A DNA stretch of 64,000 nucleotides from Chloracidobacterium sp. CP2_5A (GCA_002254845.1 NKPT01000009.1:20167-84166); one strand, 5' to 3'; positions 46,766 through 55,983 are shown, numbered from the stretch's first letter. Notes: a model not told the origin generated them from the sequence alone. Translations and numbers: made by a program.

Positions 46766-47712
46766 GCCGCCGGCGGCGCGCCGACCGACTGGCGGGCGAC
46801 TTGGGCCGCCCCGACCGCCGGCCCAATGGTTGCCGGGAGCATTCGGCAAACGGCAAAGGCGGACGGCGCAGTTCGCCGCTCGACTTCCTCGCGCGCCGGA
46901 TCGAGCAGGACGCTCCCGGCGGAAGCCAGCTCGCCGCCAATGATTATCAGCTCTGGATTGAGCAGGTTGACAAGGCGTGCGATGGCGACGCCAAGGTGCG
47001 CGCCGGCGCGGGCGATGATGACTTGCGCCAGCTCATCGCCAAGGCGGGCCATGTTGAGCAGGTCTTCGAGTCCAATATCCCGATCGCGGGGAATGCCCCG
47101 GCGCGAAAGCGACGAGGTGCGATCGCGGTACATCCGGTCCTTTGCGCGGCGGATGAGACCGTCGCCGCCGACTCGCTCCTGAAGCGTGATGTCGCCATCG
47201 ACATCCACCGAATCGTAACCGATCATGCCGGCAATGCCGGTCGCGCCGGTCCACAGCCGTCCATCCTGGAGTATCGCCGCGGAGATTTCGTGACCCGTCT
47301 CGACATAGACCACGGTTCGGCAGCCCCGCGCCACGCCGCAGGCGCGCTCGCCAATGAGCGCGGCGGCGGCGCGCGAAGCAAGATGCGCCGTTCCCAGCAA
47401 GCCGCAGGGACGAAGCTCGTCCAAGGCGACGGCCGACCAAAGGGAGCTTGATTCACAGCGGTCAGTCGCCCGATTGAGACTTCCTGGAAGCGCGAGCCCG
47501 ACGCCGCCGAACATCGCGGCGTCGGATTCCGTGGCGAGCAACTCGGCAATAAGCGCGCGGACAGCGGCGACGGCCTCGGTCGGCGCATGGCCCGCGAGCG
47601 GGCGCTGACGCTGCGTGACGACCTCTCCCCCAGCTTCGCAGACGACGCCGCGCAGGAAGGTCGCTGCGCACTCAACTCCAATGAATAGACGCTCATCCGG
47701 CGCGCTTGCCAT
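46762..47712 (-). CDS. Degenerate ROK family protein
   Basis: 316 residues from ATG 47712, which has GGGAGG nine bases upstream; an in-frame ATG seven codons earlier includes that site. The overall ROK sugar kinase or regulator fold is clear: LFIGVECAATFLRGVVCEAGG at the start, VGLALPGSLN, and LNPELIIIGGELASAGSVLL near the end. However, the catalytic Asp segment (usually NDANAAALAE) reads LASRAAAALIGE, the zinc motif CxCGxxGCxE is absent, and the GTGIGGG loop is changed to ETGHEISA. It is unlikely to be an active sugar kinase; there is no DNA-binding domain either. Confidence 0.83.
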   Translation of the reverse strand: MASAPDERLFIGVECAATFLRGVVCEAGGEVVTQRQRPLAGHAPTEAVAAVRALIAELLATESDAAMFGGVGLALPGSLNRATDRCESSSLWSAVALDELRPCGLLGTAHLASRAAAALIGERACGVARGCRTVVYVETGHEISAAILQDGRLWTGATGIAGMIGYDSVDVDGDITLQERVGGDGLIRRAKDRMYRDRTSSLSRRGIPRDRDIGLEDLLNMARLGDELAQVIIARAGAHLGVAIARLVNLLNPELIIIGGELASAGSVLLDPAREEVERRTAPSAFAVCRMLPATIGPAVGAAQVARQSVGAPPAA

Positions 47713-47949
47713 TGTGTCGCTACCTCCCTTCATAAACGTCGGCTTCGGGGCGCGCCCTAGCCGCTAGAGCGTTTCAGCATACCAACTTAGCCGGCGCTAC
47801 GCCAAACTTGGGCGGACAGGGCTTCGGCAGCCTGCTCCGCGGCGCGAGCGGGGAAAAAAGCCTTTTCCGGCGCGGAACGCCGCCGCGCGCGACAGCGCGG
47901 ACGCAAGCCATCGCCTCGCGACGCGCCCGCCGCCAGGAAGAGACGCGCG

Positions 47950-48831
47950 TTAGTCAATGACCTTCACATCCGTCTGGAAGCGCCGGTAGTTCGTGTAGCG
48001 GATTTCCAGTCGGATATGAATCGAGCTACGCGGAAATTCAAGCACATCGTCGGCAAAGACATAGGTCGGGAACCAGAACCTGCCATCGATGTTCTCGCGG
48101 TAGCTCTCAAAGCGGGGGAACTTGTTGTTCTGATCCTCCGGCAGCGTTCTTCCGGCGCTTTTGACAACCATCAAGTCCTGGGCGTCCACCCAAACGCGGC
48201 CCGTAAAAAACCGCTTCCCGCCAGATTGAAACTTCGGGACGCGCTTGGGGCGCGCCTCGAAGACATAAGTGTCAAGCTCGTCCAGCCGCTCCCGCCCGAC
48301 ATATTCAATGTTGTAGAGGGGGGCGTCTTCCTTGGTAATGGCGAAAGGGTTGGTGGTGCCGAAGTCCTCAAGGTCGGCCGGCGTGATTTGCAGCCCCTGC
48401 AGCGTCGAAGGCGGAAACCGCTTGATTTCCTCGCGGCGCTGCCCGCTCTCGGTAAAGGAAACCTCCGACAACCGGTAGAACTCTCCGGTCGGGCGGTCGT
48501 CAATGCCAAGGGTTTGCATCCGCACTTCCTGGCGGTAGATGTAGTTGGCAAACTCCCGCAGCAACAGGGACTCGTTTTCAGTGAACCGCTGAATGATCTG
48601 GGCGGCGTCAAGCGAGCTGCCGCGCCGGACATTCGGCGGCGGCTGCCGCCCGGCGTTTGGCGACGGAAAGTCCCGCGCGTCCGGCGGCGCTTGGCTCGGC
48701 ACGATGCGCGGGCGCCGCTCGTCCTGCGCCTGGGTTGTGACAATCCCCAAACTGCCACATCCTAGCAGGATGCCAGCAAGGCAAGTCGCGCATAGTATGG
48801 AGCGGGCGCAGCGAGCGCGGTCGGCGTTCAT
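47950..48831 (-). CDS. LolA-like outer-membrane lipoprotein-sorting family protein
   Basis: 293 residues. The N-terminus (ARCARSILCATCLAGILLGCGS) has a lipobox-like LLGC near residues 22-25, so it is probably a lipoprotein. A Pro-rich linker follows, then a LolA/LolB-like fold (about 75-290): SLDAAQIIQRFTENESLLLREFANYIYRQEVRMQTL, YNIEYVGRERLDELDTYVFEARPKR, FTGRVWVDAQDLMVVKSAGRTL and a C-terminal RYTNYRRFQTDVKV. Acidobacteria carry many such proteins of unknown task. The 237 bp downstream of the ROK gene start holds no gene. Confidence 0.82.
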   Translation of the reverse strand: MNADRARCARSILCATCLAGILLGCGSLGIVTTQAQDERRPRIVPSQAPPDARDFPSPNAGRQPPPNVRRGSSLDAAQIIQRFTENESLLLREFANYIYRQEVRMQTLGIDDRPTGEFYRLSEVSFTESGQRREEIKRFPPSTLQGLQITPADLEDFGTTNPFAITKEDAPLYNIEYVGRERLDELDTYVFEARPKRVPKFQSGGKRFFTGRVWVDAQDLMVVKSAGRTLPEDQNNKFPRFESYRENIDGRFWFPTYVFADDVLEFPRSSIHIRLEIRYTNYRRFQTDVKVID

Positions 48832-49032
48832 GGCTTCGGTATCCTTTCGGCGCGTTAGTGGTTGAGCTTGACTAAACCCAAGCCGCTTTGGGGCTGCAAC
48901 GCCCGCGCGCGGCGCTGGCTGATTGGAAGCGCGACGGCGACGGATTGTTTCCCGCGCTCCCGCGGATTGTCGCGCGTCCGCAATCGGCGCATGATGCGTT
49001 TGCGCGATTTGTTTTTAGGTCGCGTTCCAGCC

Positions 49033-49884
49033 ATGAAAAATCTGATTCTCTCCGCCATTCCATTTTTTCTTATCACTATCGTCGTCGAGGCGATCTGGGA
49101 CAAGCTCAAAGGGACGCGCTTTGTCGCTCTGAAAGACGCCCTGACCAACATCGCCATCGGAACCGGAAGCCTGATGGGCAAGTTCATCCCCACAGCCGCC
49201 ATTTATTGGTTCTGTTGGCATATCTCGCCCTTCAAAATCCAGCCCGCGTGGTGGTCGTGGGCGCTTGTGTTGTTGCTGGATGACTTCTTCTACTACTGGT
49301 TTCATCGCGTCAGTCATGAGAGCCGGTTTTTCTGGAACATGCATGTCGTCCACCATTCGAGCGACCATTACAACCTGAGCGTAGCGGTGCGCCAGAGCTG
49401 GTTCGGCGGACTCGTAGGGTGGATCTTCTACGCGCCCATCGCGCTGCTTGGCTTTCCGCCGGAGATGCTCCTGACGGCGCATGCCATCAACCTGTTGTAT
49501 CAATACTGGATTCACACCCAGTTTATTGGGCGACTGGGCTGGCTGGAATGGATGTTCAACTGTCCGACGCATCACCGCGTCCACCACGGCGTCAACGATC
49601 CGTATCTCGACAAAAACTATGGCGGCATCCTCATCATCTGGGACCGCTTGTTCGGCACGCTCGCCGAGGAGACCGAGCCAGTTCGATACGGCATCATCAA
49701 GCCGCTCAACAGTTACAACCCGCTCTGGGCGAATCTGCACGCTTGGCATGAAATGCTTGAAGCTATGCGCGCGCGCGCGACCTGGCGCGAAAAATGGCGC
49801 TGCGTTTGGGGCCCCCCGGCGATGACGCCGGAAGCTCCGGACGCCTGGAAGCCCAAAGCCGCGACCGCCGCCTCGCGCGCCTGA
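49033..49884 (+). CDS. Sterol desaturase / fatty acid hydroxylase family membrane protein
   Basis: 283 residues from ATG 49033. Multi-pass membrane di-iron enzyme. Histidine clusters of the family are intact: FHRVSHESRFFWNMHVVHHSSDHYNLSVAVRQ and TQFIGRLGWLEWMFNCPTHHRVHHGVNDPYLDKNYGGIL, followed by WDRLFGTLAEE. It probably hydroxylates or desaturates a lipid chain; the substrate cannot be read. It is divergent from the LolA-like gene. Confidence 0.93.
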   Translation: MKNLILSAIPFFLITIVVEAIWDKLKGTRFVALKDALTNIAIGTGSLMGKFIPTAAIYWFCWHISPFKIQPAWWSWALVLLLDDFFYYWFHRVSHESRFFWNMHVVHHSSDHYNLSVAVRQSWFGGLVGWIFYAPIALLGFPPEMLLTAHAINLLYQYWIHTQFIGRLGWLEWMFNCPTHHRVHHGVNDPYLDKNYGGILIIWDRLFGTLAEETEPVRYGIIKPLNSYNPLWANLHAWHEMLEAMRARATWREKWRCVWGPPAMTPEAPDAWKPKAATAASRA

Positions 49885-50038
49885 CTTGCATGTTTCAGGA
49901 CGGTTAGGGCAAGGTTGGACCACGCCATCTATCATCCTATCATCCTACTCGTTGCTGTTTCGTCCCTTCCGATAGCGTGGCGAAGCTCGGATGGCGCTCC
50001 GCCTGCGCGGAACGCCACCCCCGCCGAGGTGGCAGACG

Positions 50039-50308
50039 ATGGCCAGTTTCCGCGACCCGCAAAAGCATTTCTCCCCAGTAGAAGTCGTCGAGCGCCTGCT
50101 GACGCTGTGTCAGGAAGAGGACAATGGCGCGGCAAAGCTCTATTTAGCTTCCGACTTCGATCTGGCGCTCTACTTAGATGTCCTTGGATTTGACATGTAT
50201 AGCCGTCGGCAAATGGTCGAGCGGCGGCGCGCCATTGATTTTAGCCGCTTCTCGATGAACGTCCTGCCCAGCGGCGACCGCGGCCACAGCCATACGACGG
50301 CGCACTGA
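50039..50308 (+). CDS. Hypothetical small protein
   Basis: 89 residues from ATG 50039, with GAGGTGG upstream. No family recognised. The first 65 residues have normal amino-acid use (FSPVEVVERLLTLCQEEDNGAAKLYLASDFDLALYLDVLGFDMYS), and the tail (RGHSHTTAH) is polar. It lies at the left border of the AT-richer stretch, 154 bp after the hydroxylase gene. Confidence 0.5.
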   Translation: MASFRDPQKHFSPVEVVERLLTLCQEEDNGAAKLYLASDFDLALYLDVLGFDMYSRRQMVERRRAIDFSRFSMNVLPSGDRGHSHTTAH

Positions 50309-50398
50309 AGCGAGGCAAGCCTATGACGTCGTCCTGCCAGTAATAATCTCCACTGACCTGTCGGAGATCTTAACAACTTTGCAGAGAGCCTTATCTTT

Positions 50399-50743
50399 CT
50401 AGTCCGCGATCGTCACGCCCAACCTGTCCCTGGCAACCTGCTGGACATAACCGCGCTCTTCAAACCGCTTTTTGTAATAATCAACCAAGACATCATCTCT
50501 ATCTTTGCAATCCAGCTCAATGAGCGTCTCGCCTCTCTCCATTCGAGTCGCTCTGGCCGCGCTTCCTGGATAAATGATCCAACCCTCAGACGGAACATCG
50601 GAAACGGGCTCTTCCTGTAAATATTCTGGAAGCAAAGCTCTTGTGCCAAATTTATAGATAATCGCGAGAGATGGCAACGAGCTAACCGCCAGAAAAATCG
50701 CCGCCTTTGTCAAATAGATTTTCCAGAACTTACTATCGCTCAA
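50399..50743 (-). CDS. Membrane-anchored orphan protein in AT-richer islet
   Basis: 114 residues from TTG 50743. One transmembrane helix (YLTKAAIFLAVSSLPSLAIIY) precedes an outer domain (SEGWIIYPGSAARATRMERGETLIELDCKDRDDVLVDYYKKRFEERGYV) of the 'pick a peak, then YYkkrfeerGy' type found in exported acidobacterial proteins. The frame stays open for 24 further codons upstream (HESSVKLEGYRRYKEKEEEG) to a TAA at 50818-50816, but offers no ATG or GTG there, so the true N-terminus may have been lost. Base composition is lower in GC than its neighbours. Confidence 0.6.
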   Translation of the reverse strand: MSDSKFWKIYLTKAAIFLAVSSLPSLAIIYKFGTRALLPEYLQEEPVSDVPSEGWIIYPGSAARATRMERGETLIELDCKDRDDVLVDYYKKRFEERGYVQQVARDRLGVTIAD

Positions 50744-50812
50744 ACCTTCTTCTTCTTTTTCCTTGTAACGTCTATATCCCTCTAGCTTGACGGACGATTC
50801 ATGGTCGCCTAT

Positions 50813-50836
50813 AGCTTAGGAAGCAGCTTAGGAAGC
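50813..50836. repeat. 12-bp tandem duplication carrying stop codons
   Basis: AGCTTAGGAAGC occurs twice head-to-tail at 50813-50824 and 50825-50836. On the minus strand each unit encodes Ala-Ser-stop in one continuous frame that links the Cys-rich fragment to the orphan membrane protein. Confidence 0.85.
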
Positions 50837-51028
50837 TTCTTCATAGACGTTGGCCCTAGTGATTTTATCGTATAGCTTCTGGCGCTTGGCGTCGAAGCAA
50901 GCCATATGCTTAGCAGCCAGAGCGGGCAGCAAACAGCGCTCTTGACACTCGGCGCAACGACAGAAATACGAATTAGCTCGCGAATGGCGGCTTATTCGGC
51001 AAACGCTTCTCTGAGTCCTGGCGCTTCT
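50828..51028 (-). pseudogene. Cys-rich coding remnant
   Basis: A 66-codon open stretch between in-frame stops, with no usable start codon. It encodes RANSYFCRCAECQERC and LLPALAAKHMACFDAKRQ, then KLYDKITRANVYEEAS, followed by TAA. The composition looks protein-like, and the spaced cysteines (CxCxxCxxxC) suggest a metal site. It is in the same frame as the orphan membrane protein downstream, separated by the 12-bp duplication. Likely a gene remnant; no family recognised. Confidence 0.35.
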
Positions 51029-51154
51029 TCAGCTTTTTTCCAAATGAATCCATCTTGAAATATCAAATCCTCTGATAAAATTCGCTCTTCCAAAATCCGA
51101 TTTTTTTAGCTCTTCTATATCAGTTTTATACTCGCAACCTTCAATCTTGACCAT
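50992..51154 (-). pseudogene. Small gene broken by a homopolymer frameshift
   Basis: From ATG 51154 the frame reads MVKIEGCEYKTDIEELKK, then enters a run of seven A on the minus strand (T at 51101-51107 on plus). Removing one A restores a smooth continuation (NRILEERILSEDLIFQDGF, then IWKKAEEAPGLREAFAE) to TAA 50994-50992, giving 53 residues. As it stands, the frame shifts and stops early. It is either a real frameshift, a slippage-controlled gene or a sequencing error. No family recognised. Confidence 0.45.
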
Positions 51155-51700
51155 CTATTTGGTCATACATTTTTCCTCTCGCTCAAAGTTTCTAGGCCGC
51201 CAATAGTCCGCCTTTGACAGGAAAATCGAGCGCCTCATTCGAAATATAAAATCTCTTGGCGATAAAAGTGAACAACCCTACCCTTTGCCAACCAGCAAGA
51301 AAACGCTGGGAGCGGCGGTGGCTTTCTCTGCGCGCGCGTTTGCGCAGGAGATTCGTCGCCAGCTCCCGTCTTGCCACTGCCAAACGCTAAAAGCGGCGCA
51401 TCGCCAGACGAGCTGGGGGCCCCGGCGCCATGAAGCGGCGACGATGAAAGGCATCTTGTGGCGAGACAAAAAGAGGAAGCTTAGGGCGCTTTACGAGCCA
51501 GCGCGGCGGGAAGCCCGCCATTGAGAGCGCGGGCTGGCGTTGCGAGCAGGCGGACCGCGCTAGGCATCGCTACAGAGCGCTGGAAAGCGCTCTGTAGCGA
51601 TAGGGCGATACGCCGTTTGGAACAGCCTCAGACAGAAGATGAAGTCCTCGGCTGTCGTCCTCGCCGAACCCAGAGTCGCTATGTCTCCTTGGAAAGCGCG
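51155..51700. other. Gene-poor stretch of the islet
   Basis: No complete gene is supportable. A minus-strand fragment ending at 51192 (LFTFIAKRFYISNEALDFPV, then KGGLLAA) looks protein-like but its upstream part does not, so it may be another remnant. The right half returns to high GC and holds a 15-bp perfect hairpin at 51567-51600. Confidence 0.45.
51567..51600. repeat. Perfect 15-bp stem with GGAA tetraloop
   Basis: TCGCTACAGAGCGCT at 51567-51581 and its exact complement at 51586-51600 enclose GGAA. It stands 100 bp after the end of the HEAT-repeat gene (minus) and has no T-run. It could be a structured transcript end or a short mobile palindrome. Confidence 0.7.
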
Positions 51701-52738
51701 CTAGCCCCGCGAGCGGGCGCGCTTGGCCGGACGGCGCGGCGCTCGGGGCGACGTTACCGGCTTCGCGGTCGGCTGGGTCAGTTCCGTGGACAGGCGCAGA
51801 TAAGCTGCCGCCGCCCGGTAGCGCACGGCTTCCTTCTTGTCTTGAAAAAGCGGCGTCAGGTCGCGCCGCGCCACCGTCTGATTACTCACTGCCAGCGCGT
51901 GAACGGCCGCCGCCCGAACCGCCCAATCTTCATCCGTGAGCGCCTCGCGCAGTAGGGCGATCGTTTCACTGTCGGCGACGGGCGGGAGGACGGCAATCGC
52001 CTGCGCGCGACCTGATAGGTTGGCGTCCGCGAGCAATCCGGCTAGCGAGGAAAGGCCCATACCGAGGCCAGGCACCGGCGCAAACCCAATCCCGTAGCGG
52101 AACGCCAGCCGGAAAAAGCCGCCAGGCGTTTTCATCGAGCGAAACATCGCGCGCCGCTGAGCTGAAAAATACCCGGATTTAGCCGGACGCTCGCCGGTCG
52201 CAATATCAACCAGCGCCCGCTGGCCTTCGGCGTCGCCCTGCAAGTAAAGCGCCTTGGCAGCGGCGAAGGCGACCTCAGGCGTTTCGCTGTCGAGAGCTTT
52301 CTTGAGCAACGGCCGGGCGCGCGGATCGCGCAAACCCGCCAGCGAAGCGCAGGCCGCGATCTGCACGTAGATGTCCTTGTCGGCAATCGCGGTTTCCAGC
52401 AACGGGAAGGGGTTGTTCTCAACGCGGGTCAGGCTCAGCGCCATGGCGGCTTCGACCCGCCGGTCGGCGTTTCGTTCGGCGAGTCCTTGCTCCAAAATCT
52501 TCCGCGCGGCTTCAAGGCTGGCGCGGCGCTCCTCCGGCGTGTCTTCCAAAGCGAAGGCTTCCAAAGCCAAGCGCGAGAAGCTGACCGGCGCGGCGCCCAT
52601 CGCCTTAGGAGCGTCGCCCGCCGGCGACTGCGCGCGTGCCGCCGCAAGCGACAGTCCGCTCAGCAACAGCGCGCCGCCCAGCCGCCATCCATAGCGGTTT
52701 TCCTGACTCGTCACGCTAAACGCCTCTCCGGTTGTCAT
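51701..52738 (-). CDS. Exported HEAT-repeat protein
   Basis: 345 residues with a probable signal peptide (YGWRLGGALLLSGLSLAAARAQ, about 16-37). HEAT/PBS lyase-like repeats follow: RRVEAAMALSLTRVENNPFPLLETAIADKDIYVQIAACASLAGLRDPRARPLLKKAL and a C-terminal set SETIALLREALTDEDWAVRAAAVHALAVSNQTVARRDLTPLFQDKKEAVRYRAAAAYLRLS. Probably a periplasmic scaffold. The tail is basic (RAPRRPAKRARSRG). It is 9 bp downstream of gatA and likely cotranscribed. Confidence 0.88.
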   Translation of the reverse strand: MTTGEAFSVTSQENRYGWRLGGALLLSGLSLAAARAQSPAGDAPKAMGAAPVSFSRLALEAFALEDTPEERRASLEAARKILEQGLAERNADRRVEAAMALSLTRVENNPFPLLETAIADKDIYVQIAACASLAGLRDPRARPLLKKALDSETPEVAFAAAKALYLQGDAEGQRALVDIATGERPAKSGYFSAQRRAMFRSMKTPGGFFRLAFRYGIGFAPVPGLGMGLSSLAGLLADANLSGRAQAIAVLPPVADSETIALLREALTDEDWAVRAAAVHALAVSNQTVARRDLTPLFQDKKEAVRYRAAAAYLRLSTELTQPTAKPVTSPRAPRRPAKRARSRG

Positions 52739-52747
52739 TGCGCCGCG

Positions 52748-54223
52748 CTACTTCGCCAGCGCGCGCTCTAAAACCCGCCCGGCGCGGAACATTCGGCTTT
52801 CCTCAAAAGCGGGCGCGACAAGCTGAAGGCCAATCGGCAGCCCTTCGCCGCTCTTTCCGCAGGGGAGACTCATGCCGGGGACGCCGGCTAGATTCAACGT
52901 CACGGTATAAATGTCCGACAGATACATCTGCAACGGATCGCTCGTTTTTTCGCCCAGCTTGAAAGCCGGCGTCGGCGCGGTTGGCGTCACAAGGATATCG
53001 CACTGCTCAAAGGCGCGGTCGAAATCGCGGCGCAGGAGCGCGCGCACCTTTTGGGCTTTCAGATAGTAGGCGTCGTAATAGCCCGACGACAGCGCATAGG
53101 TTCCCAGCAAAATGCGCCGCTTGACTTCCGGCCCAAAGCCCTGCTCGCGGCTCAAGGCGTAGAGATCGTGAACCGTCGTCACGTCCGGCGCCCGGTAGCC
53201 GTAGCGCACGCCGTCAAAGCGCGCCAGATTGGCGCTCGCCTCGGCTGTGGCAATGATGTAGTAGTCGGCGATGGCGTAGCCAAGGCGCGGCAACGAAACC
53301 TCCGCCAACGTCGCTCCAAGCCGTTCATAAACGCTGAGCGCGTCCCGGACGGCGCGTTCCACCTCGGCATCGAGACCCGCGCCGAAAGCTTCCCGCGCCA
53401 CGCCAATCCGCCAGCCGTGTAAGCCGCCGTCGCCGTCCGCCGCCAGCTCCGCCAAGTAGTCTGGAACCGGGTGCAGGGAGCTTGTCGCGTCGCGGTCGTC
53501 GTGGCCCGCCATCACGCCCAGCATTCGGGCCGCGTCGCGGACGGTGCGCGTCAGCGGGCCGATTTGATCCAACGACGAGCCAAACGCGACCAGCCCATAG
53601 CGCGACACGCGGCCGTAGGTCGGCTTGACGCCGACCACGCCGCAAAAAGCCGCCGGTTGCCGGATCGAGCCGCCCGTGTCGCTGCCAGTCGCCGCCAAGC
53701 ACATGCCGGCCGCGACCGCCGCCGCGCTGCCGCCGCTGGAGCCCCCCGGCACGCGATTCGGGTCAAGCGGATGGCGGACGGGGCCGAACGCCGAGTTTTC
53801 ATTCGACGACCCCATGGCGAACTCGTCCATGTTTGCCTTGCCGACAATGACCGCTCCGGCCGCCTCCAGGCGCGCAACCGCCGTCGCCGTGTAGGTCGCC
53901 GTGTAGTTTGCCAGCATCTTGGAGGCGCAGGTAACGCGCGTCCCCGCGAGGCACTGGTTGTCTTTGATGACAACCGGCACGCCTTCCAGCGGACGGAGCG
54001 GCTCGCCGGCCGCTAGTCGCGCATCGGTCGCCGCCGCCTGCTTCAGCGCCCGGTCGGGCAACGCGGACAACAGCGCGTTGAGTTCAGGGTTGCGCCGCTC
54101 AATGACCTCCAGCGCCGCTCGGCAAGCCTCTGTCGCCGAGCAATCCCGCGCCTGCAACGCCGCATGCAGGCGGTCAATGTCAAAATCGAGTAGATTCACC
54201 ACGGCTGCATCGAGAAACGGCAA
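52748..54223 (-). CDS. gatA: Glutamyl-tRNA(Gln) amidotransferase subunit A
   Basis: 491 residues. Amidase-signature enzyme that supplies ammonia for converting Glu-tRNA-Gln (and Asp-tRNA-Asn). The Ser-cis-Ser-Lys triad lies in [16 protein letters not shown] (Lys), [64 protein letters not shown] (both Ser). The subunit-specific C-terminal elements [27 protein letters not shown] and [23 protein letters not shown] are present, which separates GatA from general amidases. gatB and gatC are not in this window. Confidence 0.95.
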   Translation of the reverse strand: MPFLDAAVVNLLDFDIDRLHAALQARDCSATEACRAALEVIERRNPELNALLSALPDRALKQAAATDARLAAGEPLRPLEGVPVVIKDNQCLAGTRVTCASKMLANYTATYTATAVARLEAAGAVIVGKANMDEFAMGSSNENSAFGPVRHPLDPNRVPGGSSGGSAAAVAAGMCLAATGSDTGGSIRQPAAFCGVVGVKPTYGRVSRYGLVAFGSSLDQIGPLTRTVRDAARMLGVMAGHDDRDATSSLHPVPDYLAELAADGDGGLHGWRIGVAREAFGAGLDAEVERAVRDALSVYERLGATLAEVSLPRLGYAIADYYIIATAEASANLARFDGVRYGYRAPDVTTVHDLYALSREQGFGPEVKRRILLGTYALSSGYYDAYYLKAQKVRALLRRDFDRAFEQCDILVTPTAPTPAFKLGEKTSDPLQMYLSDIYTVTLNLAGVPGMSLPCGKSGEGLPIGLQLVAPAFEESRMFRAGRVLERALAK

Positions 54224-54360
54224 AGTGTCGCCAGCGACCGGAAGCCGCTGGTCCAGCAGACGGTAACTGGTCGCCTACGCCGGCGTCAATTTGGCGGCAA
54301 CCGCGCGGGGCCGACCCACGATCGCCGGCGGCTACTTTCCAAATGGAGAATCCTTCCCCC

Positions 54361-55869
54361 ATGCAACTCAGCGGATATCATTTGACCTTGCAAAGCGTCG
54401 TGGAAGTCGCGCGCCGCCCCTCAGTACGAGTTGAGCTTGCGCCGGAGGTTTCAGCCCGCTTGGCTGAAGCCCGCGCGGTAGTGACGGACATTCTAGCGCA
54501 AGGGCGCACGGTGTATGGCGTCAATACGGGCTTTGGCAGGCTTTCTTCGGCGACTATTCCGCCAACGGCGCTGGCGGAGCTTCAGGTCAATTTGGTTCGC
54601 TCCCATGCCTGTGGCGTGGGCAAGCCGCTTTCTGAGGCTGAAACCCGCGCCATGATGCTCCTGCGGGCGAACGTCCTGGCGCGCGGGCTGTCGGGCGCGC
54701 GGCTGGTCGCGCTAGAGCGACTCGTCGCTCTGCTCAACGCGGGCGTGCATCCGATCATCCCGGAAAAAGGCTCGGTCGGGGCCAGCGGCGACTTGGCGCC
54801 GTTGGCGCATCTGGCGCTGACGCTCATCGGCGAAGGCGAAGCGCGCTTCCAAGGCGAGCGACTGCCCAGCGCGGTCGCGTTGAAGCGAGCCGGACTGCAA
54901 CCGCTGACACTGGAAGCCAAGGAGGGGCTGGCGCTGCTCAACGGAACGCAGGCGATGTGCGCCGTCGGCGGCTTGGCGCTGGCGCAGCTGCTCGAGCTGG
55001 CCGAGCTGGCCGATGTCGCCGGGGCGCTGTCGCTCGACGCCCTGCACGGCACGGTCGCGGCCTTCGACCCGCGCATCCACGCCGCCCGACCCCACGCCGG
55101 ACAGATCACCGTGGCGGCGCGCCTGCGCGATTTGCTTGCCGGCAGCGAGATTATGGCCTCGCACCGCGAATGTCCCCGCGTTCAGGACGCCTACAGCCTG
55201 CGGTGCATGCCGCAGGTTCACGGCGCGGCCCGCGACGTGTTCGAGTTTGCCCGACGGACGCTCGAAACCGAATTCAACAGCGCGACCGACAACCCGCTGG
55301 TGTTCACGGATACGGGCGACGTGATTTCTGGCGGGAATTTTCATGGCGCGCCCGTGGCGCTGGCGCTCGACGCCTGCGCCATGGCTGCCGCGACACTTGG
55401 CGGCATCGCTGAGCGCCGCATCGAGCGCCTGCTCAATCCCGATCTGTCAGAGCTTCCAGCGTTCCTGGCGCGTCAGCCAGGGACGCAGTCAGGGCTGATG
55501 ATGGCGCAGGTCGCCGCCGCGGCGCTGTGCAATGAAAATATGGGGCTGGCGCATCCGGCTTCGGTTGGCTCGTTGCCAACGGGCGCGGCCAAGGAAGACT
55601 TTGTTTCAATGGGGATGACGGCCGCGCTCAAGCTCCGGGCCGCCGCCGACAACGTCGCCAACATCCTGGCCATTGAGTTTCTCGCGGCGACGCAGGCGTT
55701 GCCGTTTTTGCGCCCGCGGCGAACAAGCCCCCGACTGCAACGGGTTGAGGATTTTCTACACAGCCTTGCGCCGCCGCTCGAAAGCGACGCGCCGCTAACC
55801 CCCTGCATTGCCGCGATTCGGGAGCGACTTAGCGACGTTTTAGCCGTGGCCAGCGCGGGCGCGAGCTAG
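54361..55869 (+). CDS. hutH: Histidine ammonia-lyase
   Basis: 502 residues from ATG 54361 (MQLSGYHLTLQSVVEVAR); GGAGAA lies 10 bases upstream. An ATG six codons earlier has no ribosome site. HutH deaminates histidine to urocanate. The MIO cofactor forms from Ala-Ser-Gly in KGSVGASGDLAPLAHLAL near residue 142. Other conserved blocks are VYGVNTGFGRLSS, LNGTQAM, RVQDAYSLRCMPQVHGAARD, FNSATDNPLVF and SGGNFHGAPVALALD. No hutU, hutI or hutG is adjacent. It is divergent from gatA. Confidence 0.96.
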   Translation: MQLSGYHLTLQSVVEVARRPSVRVELAPEVSARLAEARAVVTDILAQGRTVYGVNTGFGRLSSATIPPTALAELQVNLVRSHACGVGKPLSEAETRAMMLLRANVLARGLSGARLVALERLVALLNAGVHPIIPEKGSVGASGDLAPLAHLALTLIGEGEARFQGERLPSAVALKRAGLQPLTLEAKEGLALLNGTQAMCAVGGLALAQLLELAELADVAGALSLDALHGTVAAFDPRIHAARPHAGQITVAARLRDLLAGSEIMASHRECPRVQDAYSLRCMPQVHGAARDVFEFARRTLETEFNSATDNPLVFTDTGDVISGGNFHGAPVALALDACAMAAATLGGIAERRIERLLNPDLSELPAFLARQPGTQSGLMMAQVAAAALCNENMGLAHPASVGSLPTGAAKEDFVSMGMTAALKLRAAADNVANILAIEFLAATQALPFLRPRRTSPRLQRVEDFLHSLAPPLESDAPLTPCIAAIRERLSDVLAVASAGAS

Positions 55870-55983
55870 ATCCCGGCGCGGGTCCTGGCGCGGCCGGATT
55901 TCGCTCTTCTGACAAACATCTCTGGCAAGCCTCTCGCTTGCGACGATGAAGCGGCCTTTTAGATTGCCGTCCAGTCCGTGACG

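Noticed and set aside
51285..51955. Plus-strand open frames across the islet border into the HEAT gene
   Set aside because: Basic low-complexity translations without ribosome sites, overlapping the well supported minus-strand HEAT gene.
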